Notes: generated by a model not told the origin, from the sequence alone. Counted from the first letter of the stretch, positions 9,367 through 17,910 are shown. The stretch is 42,076 nucleotides of DNA from Chloroflexota bacterium (GCA_005880445.1 VBGJ01000070.1:1-42076), one strand, 5' to 3'. Translations and numbers: made by a program.

Positions 9367-9412
9367 GTCGAACTACCCTATCCCAGGCGCAAAAGGAGGT
9401 GAAACAATACAG

Positions 9413-9607
9413 ATGCTCAGCGACTTGTACATTCGTCTTCGCGAGTTCATGGCTCGTAAGGTCCAGAAGGATGAGGAAGGTCAGGGCATGGTTGAGTATG
9501 CACTCATCCTGGTCCTGATCGCTATCGTCGTCATCGTCATCTTGCAGGTGGTCGGCAAGCAGGTGAACAACGTGTTCTCCAACATCAGCAACGGCCTGGC
9601 CCAGTAG
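9413..9607 (+). CDS. flp: Flp/Fap type IVb pilin
   Basis: MLSDLYIRLREFMARKVQKDEEGQGMVEYALILVLIAIVVIVILQVVGKQVNNVFSNISNGLAQ: the GQGMVEYALIL pilin core; very strong RBS AAAAGGAGGTG upstream of the ATG at 9413. Confidence 0.95.
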   Translation: MLSDLYIRLREFMARKVQKDEEGQGMVEYALILVLIAIVVIVILQVVGKQVNNVFSNISNGLAQ

Positions 9608-9628
9608 CCACCACTCGTTGTAACCAGT

Positions 9629-9660
9629 GAAAGGAGCCGTCCCGTCGGGCGGCTCCTTTC
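9629..9660 (+). terminator. Strong intrinsic-terminator-like hairpin after flp
   Basis: GAAAGGAGCCG-(10-nt loop)-CGGCTCCTTTC: 11-bp perfect inverted repeat 22 nt after the flp stop. Confidence 0.8.
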
Positions 9661-9740
9661 TCGTGCACAGAACAATTCCGGCGGCCGACAGCATGGTCAC
9701 GGCGTCGCCATCGGCCCGTTATTCGACGTACCATGCCGCC

Positions 9741-11024
9741 ATGCCTGAGGGCCCGGGCACAGCGCCGGTGATCCGGGTGCTGATTGCTGATCAGATCGCT
9801 CACATCGTCGAGGATCTGGCGAAGCTGGCCGACTTCTCGGACCAGGTGGATGTGTGTGGGATCGCCCGTCACGACGATGATGTCATCGAGGAAGCACGCC
9901 TCCGCCGGCCGGACGTGCTGCTGGTCAGCTCCGCCATGGGGGGAGCCGACGCGGCGACCCTCGCGGCGCAGCTGGCCGACGCGGCCCCTGGAGCCAAGAT
10001 CCTGTTCGTCACTCCACCGGGCGTCGAGGACGGCGTGGCGGCGCCCGAGATCGGCGAGACCGTCGCGCCGTCCACCACCGGCGCGGAGCTCGTCGCCGCC
10101 ATACGCCGGGCTCAAGGCGTCGATGCACATGAGCCGGCCGTCGCGGCCGAGCCTGAGGAGCCCATGCAGGAGATCATCCCGCGACGTCCTCGTCGGGCGG
10201 GTCGCACGCGCGGCGAGATCTTCCTCGTGTACTCGGGCAAGGGCGGCGTCGGCAAATCGATGATCGCCACGAACCTCGCCGTCGGACTCTCGATCGACAC
10301 GGGTGCGCGCGTCGCACTGGTCGACCTCGACCTGCAATACGGCGATGCCGGCGTGATGATGCAGGTCGACAAGCACCTCACCTCCATCGAGGATCTTGCG
10401 CAACACGGCGAGGTCGTCGACCCCGAAGTTCTCCAAGAGGTGCTCGCCACCGGACCCGCCAGCGTTCGTGTGCTCCTTGCCCCCGCCAGCCCGGAGCTCG
10501 CCGACTTGGTGACGACCGCCAATTTGCGTGCCATCCTCCGCGAGCTGGGCAAGACGCACGATTACATCGTGGTCGACGCACCTGCGCATCTGGAGGAACG
10601 CACGCTCGAGGTCATCGAGCAGGCAGACCAGATCTTGGTGGTGACCGCATTCAACGTGACCGCCGTGAAGAGCACGCGGGTCGCACTCAAGCTCTTCCAG
10701 TCGCTCGGTGTCGAGATGGATCGCATAGCGATCGTGCTCAACCAGTCGCGGCAGAAGGTGACGTTCGCGCGCGGCGACATCGAGCAGCTGCTGCGCTTCA
10801 GGGTGCTTGTGCAGCTCCCTTTCGACACGCGCGTCGACGAGTCCATCGACCACGGGCAGCCGCTCGTGATGAGCGAACCCCGATCCGAGATGAGCAAACA
10901 GTTTCGGGCGCTGGTCGACTACCTCACACCCGACGCGGCCGAGACGGACCGCGCACATGCTGACGACCGGGCTCGCGTGCCCGCGAGCCGGAGGCGTTTC
11001 AGCCTCGGACGACGGCAGTCGTGA
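9741..11024 (+). CDS. cpaE: CpaE-like pilus assembly ATPase (degenerate receiver + MinD/ParA), paralog 1
   Basis: MIATNLAVGLSI preceded by [49 protein letters not shown]-terminal receiver-like domain. Start at 9741 because the track start 9627 lies inside the flp terminator. Confidence 0.85.
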   Translation: MPEGPGTAPVIRVLIADQIAHIVEDLAKLADFSDQVDVCGIARHDDDVIEEARLRRPDVLLVSSAMGGADAATLAAQLADAAPGAKILFVTPPGVEDGVAAPEIGETVAPSTTGAELVAAIRRAQGVDAHEPAVAAEPEEPMQEIIPRRPRRAGRTRGEIFLVYSGKGGVGKSMIATNLAVGLSIDTGARVALVDLDLQYGDAGVMMQVDKHLTSIEDLAQHGEVVDPEVLQEVLATGPASVRVLLAPASPELADLVTTANLRAILRELGKTHDYIVVDAPAHLEERTLEVIEQADQILVVTAFNVTAVKSTRVALKLFQSLGVEMDRIAIVLNQSRQKVTFARGDIEQLLRFRVLVQLPFDTRVDESIDHGQPLVMSEPRSEMSKQFRALVDYLTPDAAETDRAHADDRARVPASRRRFSLGRRQS

Positions 11025-11037
11025 GTTCGCGGCCCTC

Positions 11038-12242
11038 ATGATCCGCGTGCTGCTCGCCGACGGCAGCGAGCAAATCGTCGCCAATCTGAGTCGCTCGCTG
11101 GCGGGGGTGAGCGAGCTGGTCGTCTGCGGGACGGCCGGAGACGGTGAGCACGCGATCCAGGAGGCGCTGCACCTCCGGCCGGATGTGGCCGTCGTCGACG
11201 CCAGCCTGCCGGGGATGGACGGCATCCAGGTCACCGAGATGCTCGCGCAATTCGTTCCGGACGCGGGTGTGATCATCACCTCGCTCGAGGGCGAGACCGA
11301 CCTGATCCGGCGCGCCATGCTGGCCGGCGCCCGCGAAGTGCTCCGAAAGCCGTTCCGGGGCGATGACCTCGTGTCCGCGATCCAGGGGGTCCACGCCTTT
11401 CAGGAGCGCAAGCGCGCGAACAACCCGCCGCCGCCGGCGGCCAGCGCGCTCGAGACGGTTGCCGGTGGAGGACGCGCCGCGGCCGCCCCTGCGACGCCGG
11501 TCGGTAACGGGCGGCTGTTCACCGTCCTCGCGGGCAAGGGCGGGGTGGGCAAGACCGTGGTCGCGACCAACCTTGCGGTCGCGCTGGCACGCGGAGACAG
11601 CCAGCGCGTGGCGCTGCTGGACCTGTCACTGCAGTTCGGTGATGTCGCCGCACTGCTGAACATCCACTCACCACGCACGATCGCCGACCTGGCCGCGCAT
11701 GATGCCGTCGCCGATCGCGAAGTTGTGCGGACTACGTCACGACACACCATCTTCGCGCGCTTCTCGACGATCTCCGGGTGAGTCACCAACTGCTCGTGGC
11801 CGACACGACCTCGCAGCTCAACGAGATAACCCTCGAGGCGGTCGAGAGCTCTGACCGCATCGTTCTGGTGACGGACTACAGCGTGACGGGAGTGAAGAAC
11901 ACGCGCTTGTTGCTGACCGTCCTCGAGGTGCTGCACGTGCCTCCGGAGCACATTGTGCTGGTGGCCAATACGCGCGATCCCAGGACCGACAACCACCTCG
12001 ATCGTGCGCAGGCGGAGAGCTTCCTCCACCAGCCGATTGCCTTGGAGATTCCGCACGATCCGGCTGTCGTGGGCGCATCCATCAGCCGCGGAGTCCCATT
12101 TCTGTCGAGCGCACCGCAGAGCCTTGCAGGACGTGCCATCACGCAGCTGGCAGACGTGCTTGCGGGGCGCCAGGCTGAGACGATGACGGACACGACTCCA
12201 GAGCGGAAGCGTCAGCGCCGCCTGTTGGGATTCGCTCGCTGA
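11038..12242 (+). pseudogene. CpaE-like ATPase paralog 2, split into two frames by an internal deletion at about 11721-11730
   Basis: ORFs 10957..11781 (frame 1) and 11778..12242 (frame 0) are the N- and C-parts of one CpaE. The frame-0 reading from 11730 (DYVTTHHLRALLDDLRVSHQLLVADT) continues the homology, but about 22 residues matching [21 protein letters not shown] are missing. Confidence 0.75.
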
Positions 12243-12252
12243 GGACTGCGAT

Positions 12253-13482
12253 CTAGCGGCCGAAGAGACCGCGCCGCCGTCGCTGCTTCTCCGGACCGGG
12301 CGGACCGGGCGCACCGACCGCCACCGGATGCTCGCGCCCGATCTGCCCGGCCAGGTCCCGTACTACGCGCGTGATCTCAGACTCCGGGTGAAGGGTGACG
12401 AATGGCGCACCGTGGGTCACCGCGTCGCCGACGATGCGCGGCTCGTGCGGCACCTGCGCGGCAACCGTATGGCGCAGGGTTTGCTCAATCGATTCCCGGT
12501 TGAAGTCGGAGTGGCCGTCGCTTCGGTTGACTACGAGCAAGATGCTTGCAGAATCGACGTTCAGCGACTCGAGGACCTTCAGGCTGAGCTTCGCATCCTT
12601 GATTGCAGGGATGGTGAGCGCTGTGACCACCAGGATTCGCTGCGCCTGCTCGATCACCTCGAGATTGAACTCCGCCAGGTGGCATGCGGTGTCGACCACC
12701 ACGTAGTCATAGTTCTTGCGCAGCTCACCGATGACGGTGCGGACGTGTTCTGTGTTGACGAGGTCTGCCAGCTCTGGGCTGATCGGCGCCAGAAGAACGC
12801 GCACTCCACCAGGCCCGGTGGCAAGGATCTCGTTGAGCAGCTCGGCGTCAAGACCATCCCCGGCATCGACCACATCGGTGATCGACCGGCTGTGGTCCAG
12901 GGCGAGCATCACACCGACGTCACCAAACTGCAGGTTCAGGTCGGCGAGAGCGACACGTGCCTTGGTCTCGTTGGCAAGCGCGACAGCGAGGTTGGTCGCG
13001 AGCAGCGTCTTGCCGACGCCACCCTTGCCGGAGAACAGGACGATGACGTCGCCGGGCGCGGATTTGCGCGCCACGTCCGGCTCGCCCGGCGTTCGCCCCG
13101 CCGTCCCCTTCTTCTGCTCGAGCTGGTGGACGCGCCGGATGGCCGCGACGAGCTCATCGTGGCTGAACGGCTTGATCAAGTATTCGCGTGCGCCGGCCTG
13201 CATGGCGCGACGCAGATAGTCGCGCTCACCCTGCACCGACATGATGATCACGGGCGAAGCCGGCAGCTCGGCGGCCAGGCGTTCGGTGAGCTGGATGCCG
13301 TCCATGTTGGGCATGTTCACGTCGGTGAGCACGATGTCCGGTCGCACGCGGTGCGCCTCTTCGAGCCCCTGCCGGCCGTCACCGGCGGTGCCGGCCACCT
13401 CGATGTCCTCCTCGAAGCTGAGCAGCTTCTGGAGGTTGTCTCGCGTGCTCGCGATGTCGTCGACGATGAGAATGCGGATCAA
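12253..13482 (-). CDS. cpaE: CpaE-like pilus assembly ATPase (canonical receiver + MinD/ParA), paralog 3
   Basis: [23 protein letters not shown]...[19 protein letters not shown]...[21 protein letters not shown]...[17 protein letters not shown]...[17 protein letters not shown]. Confidence 0.88.
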   Translation of the reverse strand: MIRILIVDDIASTRDNLQKLLSFEEDIEVAGTAGDGRQGLEEAHRVRPDIVLTDVNMPNMDGIQLTERLAAELPASPVIIMSVQGERDYLRRAMQAGAREYLIKPFSHDELVAAIRRVHQLEQKKGTAGRTPGEPDVARKSAPGDVIVLFSGKGGVGKTLLATNLAVALANETKARVALADLNLQFGDVGVMLALDHSRSITDVVDAGDGLDAELLNEILATGPGGVRVLLAPISPELADLVNTEHVRTVIGELRKNYDYVVVDTACHLAEFNLEVIEQAQRILVVTALTIPAIKDAKLSLKVLESLNVDSASILLVVNRSDGHSDFNRESIEQTLRHTVAAQVPHEPRIVGDAVTHGAPFVTLHPESEITRVVRDLAGQIGREHPVAVGAPGPPGPEKQRRRRGLFGR

Positions 13483-13489
13483 GCGACGC

Positions 13490-14209
13490 TCAACCTGCAG
13501 AGAGCCGCGATGCCTGCGCCGGATCGACGTGGATGCCCGGTCCCATCGTCGCGGCGACCGTGACCGTCTTCACGTACGTTCCCTTGGCAGCCTGTGGCTT
13601 GGCGCGCATGATCGCGTCCATCAACGCGGTAAAATTGTCGCGCAGCTTGTCGTCGTCGAACGATGCCTTGCCGATCGCGGCGTGCACGATCCCGAATCGA
13701 TCGACGCGGAACTCGATGCGGCCTCCCTGGACATCGCGGATCGCTTTGGCGATGTCGAAGGTCACCGTACCGGCTTTCGGGTTCGGCATGAGTCCGCGCG
13801 GCCCGAGGAGCTTGCCGAGCCTTCCTACCGTGCCCATCAGATCGGGCGTGGCCAGCGCGACATCGAAGTCGACTGCGCCGTCCTGCACCTTCTTGACCAG
13901 ATCCTCCCCACCGACCAGATCGGCGCCCGCCTCCAACGCTTCGCGCGCCTTCTCGCCCTGCGCGAACACGGCGATGCGCCGGGTCTTGCCGGTGCCGTGC
14001 GGAAGCACGACGCTGCTGCGCACCATCTGGTCGGCATGGCGCGGATCGACGCCGAGGCGGACGTGCGCCTCGACGGATGAGTCGAATTTGGTCGTGGCCG
14101 TCTGACGCACCAGCGCCATCGCTTCGGCAGGCGCGTACAGCTTGCCGTTCTCCAGAGCCGATGCGGCGTCGCGGTACTTCTTTCCGTGTGGGTGCGGCAT
14201 GGTGGTCAT
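13490..14209 (-). CDS. rplA: 50S ribosomal protein L1
   Basis: [77 protein letters not shown]...[16 protein letters not shown]. Confidence 0.98.
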   Translation of the reverse strand: MTTMPHPHGKKYRDAASALENGKLYAPAEAMALVRQTATTKFDSSVEAHVRLGVDPRHADQMVRSSVVLPHGTGKTRRIAVFAQGEKAREALEAGADLVGGEDLVKKVQDGAVDFDVALATPDLMGTVGRLGKLLGPRGLMPNPKAGTVTFDIAKAIRDVQGGRIEFRVDRFGIVHAAIGKASFDDDKLRDNFTALMDAIMRAKPQAAKGTYVKTVTVAATMGPGIHVDPAQASRLSAG

Positions 14210-14255
14210 CTCCTGTGGTGCGAGCGGCCGGGGACGCGGCCTCCCACGTGATGGA

Positions 14256-14681
14256 TCAGTTGACGGTGAGGCCCATGGATCGCGCGGAGCCTTCGACGAT
14301 CTTCATCGCGTGCTCGATGTCGTGCGCGTTGAGATCTTCCATCTTGGTCTCCGCGATCTCGCGGAGCTGCTGACGCGTGACGGCGCCCACCTTGTCGCGG
14401 TTGGGAGTCGCCGACCCCTTCTCCACCCCGGCTGCCTTCTTGAGCAGGTCGGCGGCAGGTGGCGTCTTGGTGATGAAGGTGAAGCTCCTGTCCTCGAAGA
14501 TCGTGATCTCGGCCGGGATGATGCTGCCTGCCTGATTCGCGGTTCGCTCGTTGTAGGTCTTGCAGAACTCCATGATGTTGATTCCGTGCGGACCCAGCGC
14601 GGTGCCGACCGGCGGCGCCGGCGTGGCCTTCCCGGCCGGGATCTGCAGGCGAATCACCGCTTTGACCTTCTTCTTTCCCAC
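14256..14681 (-). CDS. rplK: 50S ribosomal protein L11
   Basis: [44 protein letters not shown]...[27 protein letters not shown]. Confidence 0.98.
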   Translation of the reverse strand: MGKKKVKAVIRLQIPAGKATPAPPVGTALGPHGINIMEFCKTYNERTANQAGSIIPAEITIFEDRSFTFITKTPPAADLLKKAAGVEKGSATPNRDKVGAVTRQQLREIAETKMEDLNAHDIEHAMKIVEGSARSMGLTVN

Positions 14682-14693
14682 GTGCTTGTCCGC

Positions 14694-15245
14694 CTACCGG
14701 AGGCGCTCGACCTGCAGGAGGTCGAGCTCGACAGGGGTCTCGCGTCCGAACATGTTCACCAGGACCTTCAGCTTGCCCTTCTCGACGTTGATCTCTGTGA
14801 CCTTGCCGTGAAAGTCCGTGAACGGCCCGTCGATGACGCGCACGTTCTCATCGACCTCGTACTCGACCGAGACCTTCGTCGGCGCTTCCTGCTTCACCTG
14901 CTTCTGGATGCCGCGTATCTCATGCTCCTGGAGCGGCACCGGCTTGTTGCCGGAGCCCACGAAGGACGTCACGCCCGGCGTGTTGCGGACGACGTACCAG
15001 GCTTCGTCGTCCATGATCATGTTGACCAGGATGTAGCCGGGGAAGATCCGCTTGCTCACCTTCCGCCGCTGCCCGTCCTTGATCTCCATGACCTCCTCGG
15101 TGGGCACCAGCACGTCGAAGATCTTGTCGTGCATGTCCATCGAGTCGACGCGCTTCAGCAGATTCGCGCGCACCTTCTCCTCATGCCCCGAGTAGGCGTG
15201 AACCACGTACCAGCGGGCGTCTTTTGCGGTACTTACATTTGCCAT
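14694..15245 (-). CDS. nusG: Transcription termination/antitermination protein NusG
   Basis: RWYVVHAYSGHEEKVRANLLKRV...IFPGYILVNMIMDDEAWYVVRNTPGVTSFVG...GPFTDFHGKVTEINVEKGKLKVLVNMFGRETPVELDLLQVE. Confidence 0.98.
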   Translation of the reverse strand: MANVSTAKDARWYVVHAYSGHEEKVRANLLKRVDSMDMHDKIFDVLVPTEEVMEIKDGQRRKVSKRIFPGYILVNMIMDDEAWYVVRNTPGVTSFVGSGNKPVPLQEHEIRGIQKQVKQEAPTKVSVEYEVDENVRVIDGPFTDFHGKVTEINVEKGKLKVLVNMFGRETPVELDLLQVERLR

Positions 15246-15263
15246 GGCTTTCCCAATCTGAGT

Positions 15264-15584
15264 CTACGGAAGGGGGGTGGCGTGAGGAACGCCGGTGACC
15301 GGGGTGGGCGCGGGCGAGGCCGCGCCCGACGATGTGGACGAGGTCGTGTAGAGCTGACGGACGCCGATGCTGAGAATGTAGTCAGCGCCGCCGATGAGGA
15401 TGCCGAACAGGATCACGGTCGCCACCACGATCCCGGTCATGCGAAGGAGCTCATCCCGTCCGGGCCAGACGACCTTGCGCAGCTCGTCCCAGACGCCGCG
15501 GAAGTACTCCCGCAACCCCGCACGTTCAGCCCGCGCCGGCGCGAGAGGGGGCCGCCGGCCGCCTGCCGTCGTCCTCGTCGCCAC
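15264..15584 (-). CDS. secE: Preprotein translocase subunit SecE
   Basis: LREYFRGVWDELRKVVWPGRDELLRMTGIVVATVILFGILIGGADYIL; located between trnW and nusG. Confidence 0.9.
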   Translation of the reverse strand: MATRTTAGGRRPPLAPARAERAGLREYFRGVWDELRKVVWPGRDELLRMTGIVVATVILFGILIGGADYILSIGVRQLYTTSSTSSGAASPAPTPVTGVPHATPLP

Positions 15585-15640
15585 GGTCTCTGATCAGCCT
15601 CCTCGTGTCTGATTTGCTGTTGTCGCCGCTGGTGCTGTCG

Positions 15641-15716
15641 TGGCAGGGGCGGCACGACTCGAACGCGCGACCCTCGGTTTTGGAGACCGATGCTCTACCA
15701 GCTGAGCTACGCCCCT
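15641..15716 (-). tRNA. trnW: tRNA-Trp (CCA anticodon), 3' CCA encoded
   Basis: Reverse complement AGGGGCGTAGCTCAGCTGGTAGAGCATCGGTCTCCAAAACCGAGGGTCGCGCGTTCGAGTCGTGCCGCCCCTGCCA; cloverleaf arms visible, anticodon loop CTCCAAA; syntenic between rpmG and secE. Confidence 0.96.
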
Positions 15717-15720
15717 TCGG

Positions 15721-15888
15721 TCACTTGGTCTCGCGGTGCTGCGTGTGTTGGCGGCATCGCCTGCAGAACTTGCGCAGCTCCAGGCGGTCTGGATCATTGC
15801 GCTTGTTCTTGACCGTGGTGTAGTTGCGCTCCTTGCAGTCCGAGCACTGCAAGGTGGTGATGGACGACCCGCCCTTGGCCGTGGCCAC
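15721..15888 (-). CDS. rpmG: 50S ribosomal protein L33
   Basis: Manual translation from GTG 15888: [55 protein letters not shown]; two CxxC pairs. Not in the supplied ORF track (too short). Confidence 0.93.
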   Translation of the reverse strand: MATAKGGSSITTLQCSDCKERNYTTVKNKRNDPDRLELRKFCRRCRQHTQHRETK

Positions 15889-15916
15889 GTCAGTACTGCC
15901 TCGATATATATAAAAG

Positions 15917-15935
15917 AGACCTAGCGGCGCTAGGT
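15917..15935 (-). terminator. Terminator/attenuator-like hairpin upstream of rpmG
   Basis: Minus strand GACCTAGC-GCC-GCTAGGTC followed by TCTTTTATATATAT: 8-bp perfect stem, triloop, T/A-rich tract. Confidence 0.6.
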
Positions 15936-15941
15936 CGGTGC

Positions 15942-15969
15942 GAGTTTACCACAGGCCTCGGAGGGCCAA
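15942..15969 (-). promoter_or_regulatory. Candidate promoter for the rpmG-trnW-secE-nusG-rplKA operon
   Basis: Minus strand TTGGCC (15969-15964), 16-nt spacer ending in TGG, then TAAACT (15947-15942). Visual match only. Confidence 0.3.
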
Positions 15970-16048
15970 ACGCGCGCGGTCGGGGCCTGCCTCCACTCGT
16001 GCCCCCAAGGCGGCCGGGCGGCGGCTCCGATGCGCTCGAGCGAAGGTC

Positions 16049-16077
16049 CGGTCACCGCGGTCCGACCGCGATGACCG
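16049..16077 (-). terminator. Hairpin 20 nt downstream of the csp stop
   Basis: CGGTCA c CGCGGT ccg ACCGCG a TGACCG: 6+6 bp stem with one mismatch; no clear T tract. Confidence 0.4.
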
Positions 16078-16096
16078 AACGCTCACGCAGCGAGGA

Positions 16097-16297
16097 TCAG
16101 GCGGCGCGGACCTGCCGGGCGCGCGGACCCTTGTCGCTGCGCTCCACTTCGAAGCTCACGCGCTCGTCCACGGCCAGGTTCTCGAAGCTCAGCGTGCCGT
16201 CGAGAGCACTGCGATGGAAGAAGTACTCCTCTCCATCCTCTGCCGTGATGAAGCCGAAGCCGCGATCGGCAACGACCTTTTTTACCGTACCAGTCAC
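16097..16297 (-). CDS. Cold-shock-domain protein (CspA family)
   Basis: From GTG 16297: VTGTVKKVVADRGFGFITAEDGEEYFFHRSALDGTLSFENLAVDERVSFEVERSDKGPRARQVRAA; RNP1 RGFGFI and RNP2-like YFFHRSAL; GGAG RBS at 16306-16309 (minus strand). Confidence 0.93.
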   Translation of the reverse strand: MTGTVKKVVADRGFGFITAEDGEEYFFHRSALDGTLSFENLAVDERVSFEVERSDKGPRARQVRAA

Positions 16298-16304
16298 TCT
16301 GGTA
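16288..16304 (-). promoter_or_regulatory. Start-codon hairpin of the csp mRNA
   Basis: mRNA UACCAG-AGUGA-CUGGUA: 6-bp perfect stem with the GUG start codon in the 5-nt loop. Confidence 0.55.
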
Positions 16305-16310
16305 TCTCCA

Positions 16311-16360
16311 TTTCCTTCTTCGATTCTGTACGGACGCTGCGCGTCCGTTCGAGAAGGAAA
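16311..16360 (-). promoter_or_regulatory. Long hairpin in the csp 5' leader abutting the Shine-Dalgarno
   Basis: Outer arms TTTCCTTCT(T)CGA / TCGAGAAGGAAA (12 bp, one bulge), inner arms ACGGACGC / GCGTCCGT (8 bp), triloop. Confidence 0.6.
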
Positions 16361-16403
16361 GACGACCACGAGCGACGCGCCTCGACTATGAGGCGACGCC
16401 AGC

Positions 16404-16430
16404 ACTATACCACGCCGTCCGAGCCGCCAA
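16404..16430 (-). promoter_or_regulatory. Candidate csp promoter with extended -10
   Basis: Minus strand TTGGCG, 15-nt spacer ending in TGG, then TATAGT (16409-16404); would give a ~100-nt 5' UTR. Confidence 0.35.
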
Positions 16431-16449
16431 TCGGTCCGGGCCCCTCGAG

Positions 16450-17910
16450 GTGCCGCTCGAGCTCAGGCGGAGGATCGAGGTCGGCATCTGGCAGCGTGGG
16501 GAGCCTGCGCGAGAAACTGGGCCGATGGTCGCCGCAGACGCATGGAAAGAGCGCCTCGTGCATGTGGCAGACGAGGGCTACTTCCAGATGGACCCAGAGG
16601 AGACTGCGGGGATCCCCGTCCGTCTCTTTCTCACACCCTCGCTGCTGGATGCATTGGAGGACTCGGTACGGGCACAGATCGTCACCGCCGCGCGCTTTCC
16701 CGGCGTGAAGATGGTGGTGATCATGCCGGATGTTCACCACGGGTATGGAGTGCCGGTGGGGTGTGCGATCGTCTCGGATCCCGATGAAGGCGCCGTCGCG
16801 CTCGGACCGGTTGGCTTCGACATCGGCTGCGGCATGGTGTCGCTGCGATCGAACGTCGACGCGCGCGCCGCAACCGCGGAGCGACGGCTCGCATTCAACC
16901 GCTCGGTCATGGAGCGGGTGAACATGGGCGTCGGCGAGCGAGGTGTCGAGCGCATGGGCCGCATCGACCGCGCGGAGTTCGAGCGGCTCATCCGTGGGGG
17001 CGCCGACTACTACACGTCCAGGTACGGGCAGCGGATCGATCGCACGAAGGCGGAACGCAATCGCATCCCCGTCGATGACGGCTGGGAGATTCCCGCGAGC
17101 CGAGCCGATCGAGGCATCGGTCAGCTGGGTTCATTGGGCGGTGGCAATCACTTCATCGAGCTGCAGCGGAGTGAGCAGACGGAAACCCTCTTCGTGCAGA
17201 TCCACACCGGCAGCCGGGGTTTCGGACACGGGCTCGCCGAGCACTACTTTCGGGTCGCCAAGGACGAGCAACCGGACGTGATCCGCCATCTCGATGAAGC
17301 GTGGTTCCCGCCGAGCTCGCCGCGGCGGGACGAGTACCTGGCAGCCGTGGCAGCCGGGGGCAACTACGCGATCATCAACCGGCTGATCATCGCCGAGGAG
17401 GTGTCCGCGGCCTTCCACAAGGTCTTCCATGCCGATCTCGATCTGCTGTACGAGATCAGTCACAACCTCGTGCAGCGTGAATGGCACGCGGACGCCGGGT
17501 GGGTCAACGTGCACCGCAAAGGCGCGACGCGGGCGTTCCCCGCCAAGCATCCGTCCCTGGAGGGAAGTCCGTGGTTCGACACGGGTCATCCGGTGCTGAT
17601 TCCGGGAAGCAATCGCGACTGGTCCTACATCCTGCGACCGACAGACTCGGCGAAGAGCGCGTACACGGTGAACCACGGCGCGGGGCGGCGCATGTCCAGG
17701 ACTGCGGCCAGAAAACAGCTCAACCAGGACGCTGTGAACCGGGACTACCGCCAGGCAGGGATCGTCGTGAACCTTGATCGCCGCGTTCCGATCGATGAGT
17801 CGGGTGCAGCCTACAAGTCGAGCAGGAGCGTCATCGCGGCCATCACGCGCGCACGGCTCGCCGAGGTCGAGCACGAGCTGTGGCCGCTGGCCTCGCTCAA
17901 GGGAATGTGA
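16450..17910 (+). CDS. rtcB: RtcB family RNA ligase (start may be Met at 16525)
   Basis: VVIMPDVHHGYGVPVGCAI, GFDIGCGMVSLRS, SLGGGNHFIELQ, IHTGSRGFGHGLAEHYF, SHNLVQREWH, VHRKGATRAFP, VNHGAGRRMSRTAARK. Confidence 0.95.
   Translation: MPLELRRRIEVGIWQRGEPARETGPMVAADAWKERLVHVADEGYFQMDPEETAGIPVRLFLTPSLLDALEDSVRAQIVTAARFPGVKMVVIMPDVHHGYGVPVGCAIVSDPDEGAVALGPVGFDIGCGMVSLRSNVDARAATAERRLAFNRSVMERVNMGVGERGVERMGRIDRAEFERLIRGGADYYTSRYGQRIDRTKAERNRIPVDDGWEIPASRADRGIGQLGSLGGGNHFIELQRSEQTETLFVQIHTGSRGFGHGLAEHYFRVAKDEQPDVIRHLDEAWFPPSSPRRDEYLAAVAAGGNYAIINRLIIAEEVSAAFHKVFHADLDLLYEISHNLVQREWHADAGWVNVHRKGATRAFPAKHPSLEGSPWFDTGHPVLIPGSNRDWSYILRPTDSAKSAYTVNHGAGRRMSRTAARKQLNQDAVNRDYRQAGIVVNLDRRVPIDESGAAYKSSRSVIAAITRARLAEVEHELWPLASLKGM

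Noticed and set aside
9585-11318. 577-aa minus-strand ORF opposite cpaE
   Set aside because: Antisense shadow; the plus strand encodes a recognisable CpaE with P-loop.
12328-13563. 411-aa plus-strand ORF
   Set aside because: Antisense to the cpaE paralog at 12253-13482 with clear receiver and P-loop motifs.
14142-15593. 483-aa plus-strand ORF
   Set aside because: Antisense to rplK, nusG and secE.
15938-16708. 256-aa plus-strand ORF across csp
   Set aside because: Antisense to csp and out of frame with rtcB; Arg/Ser-rich composition.
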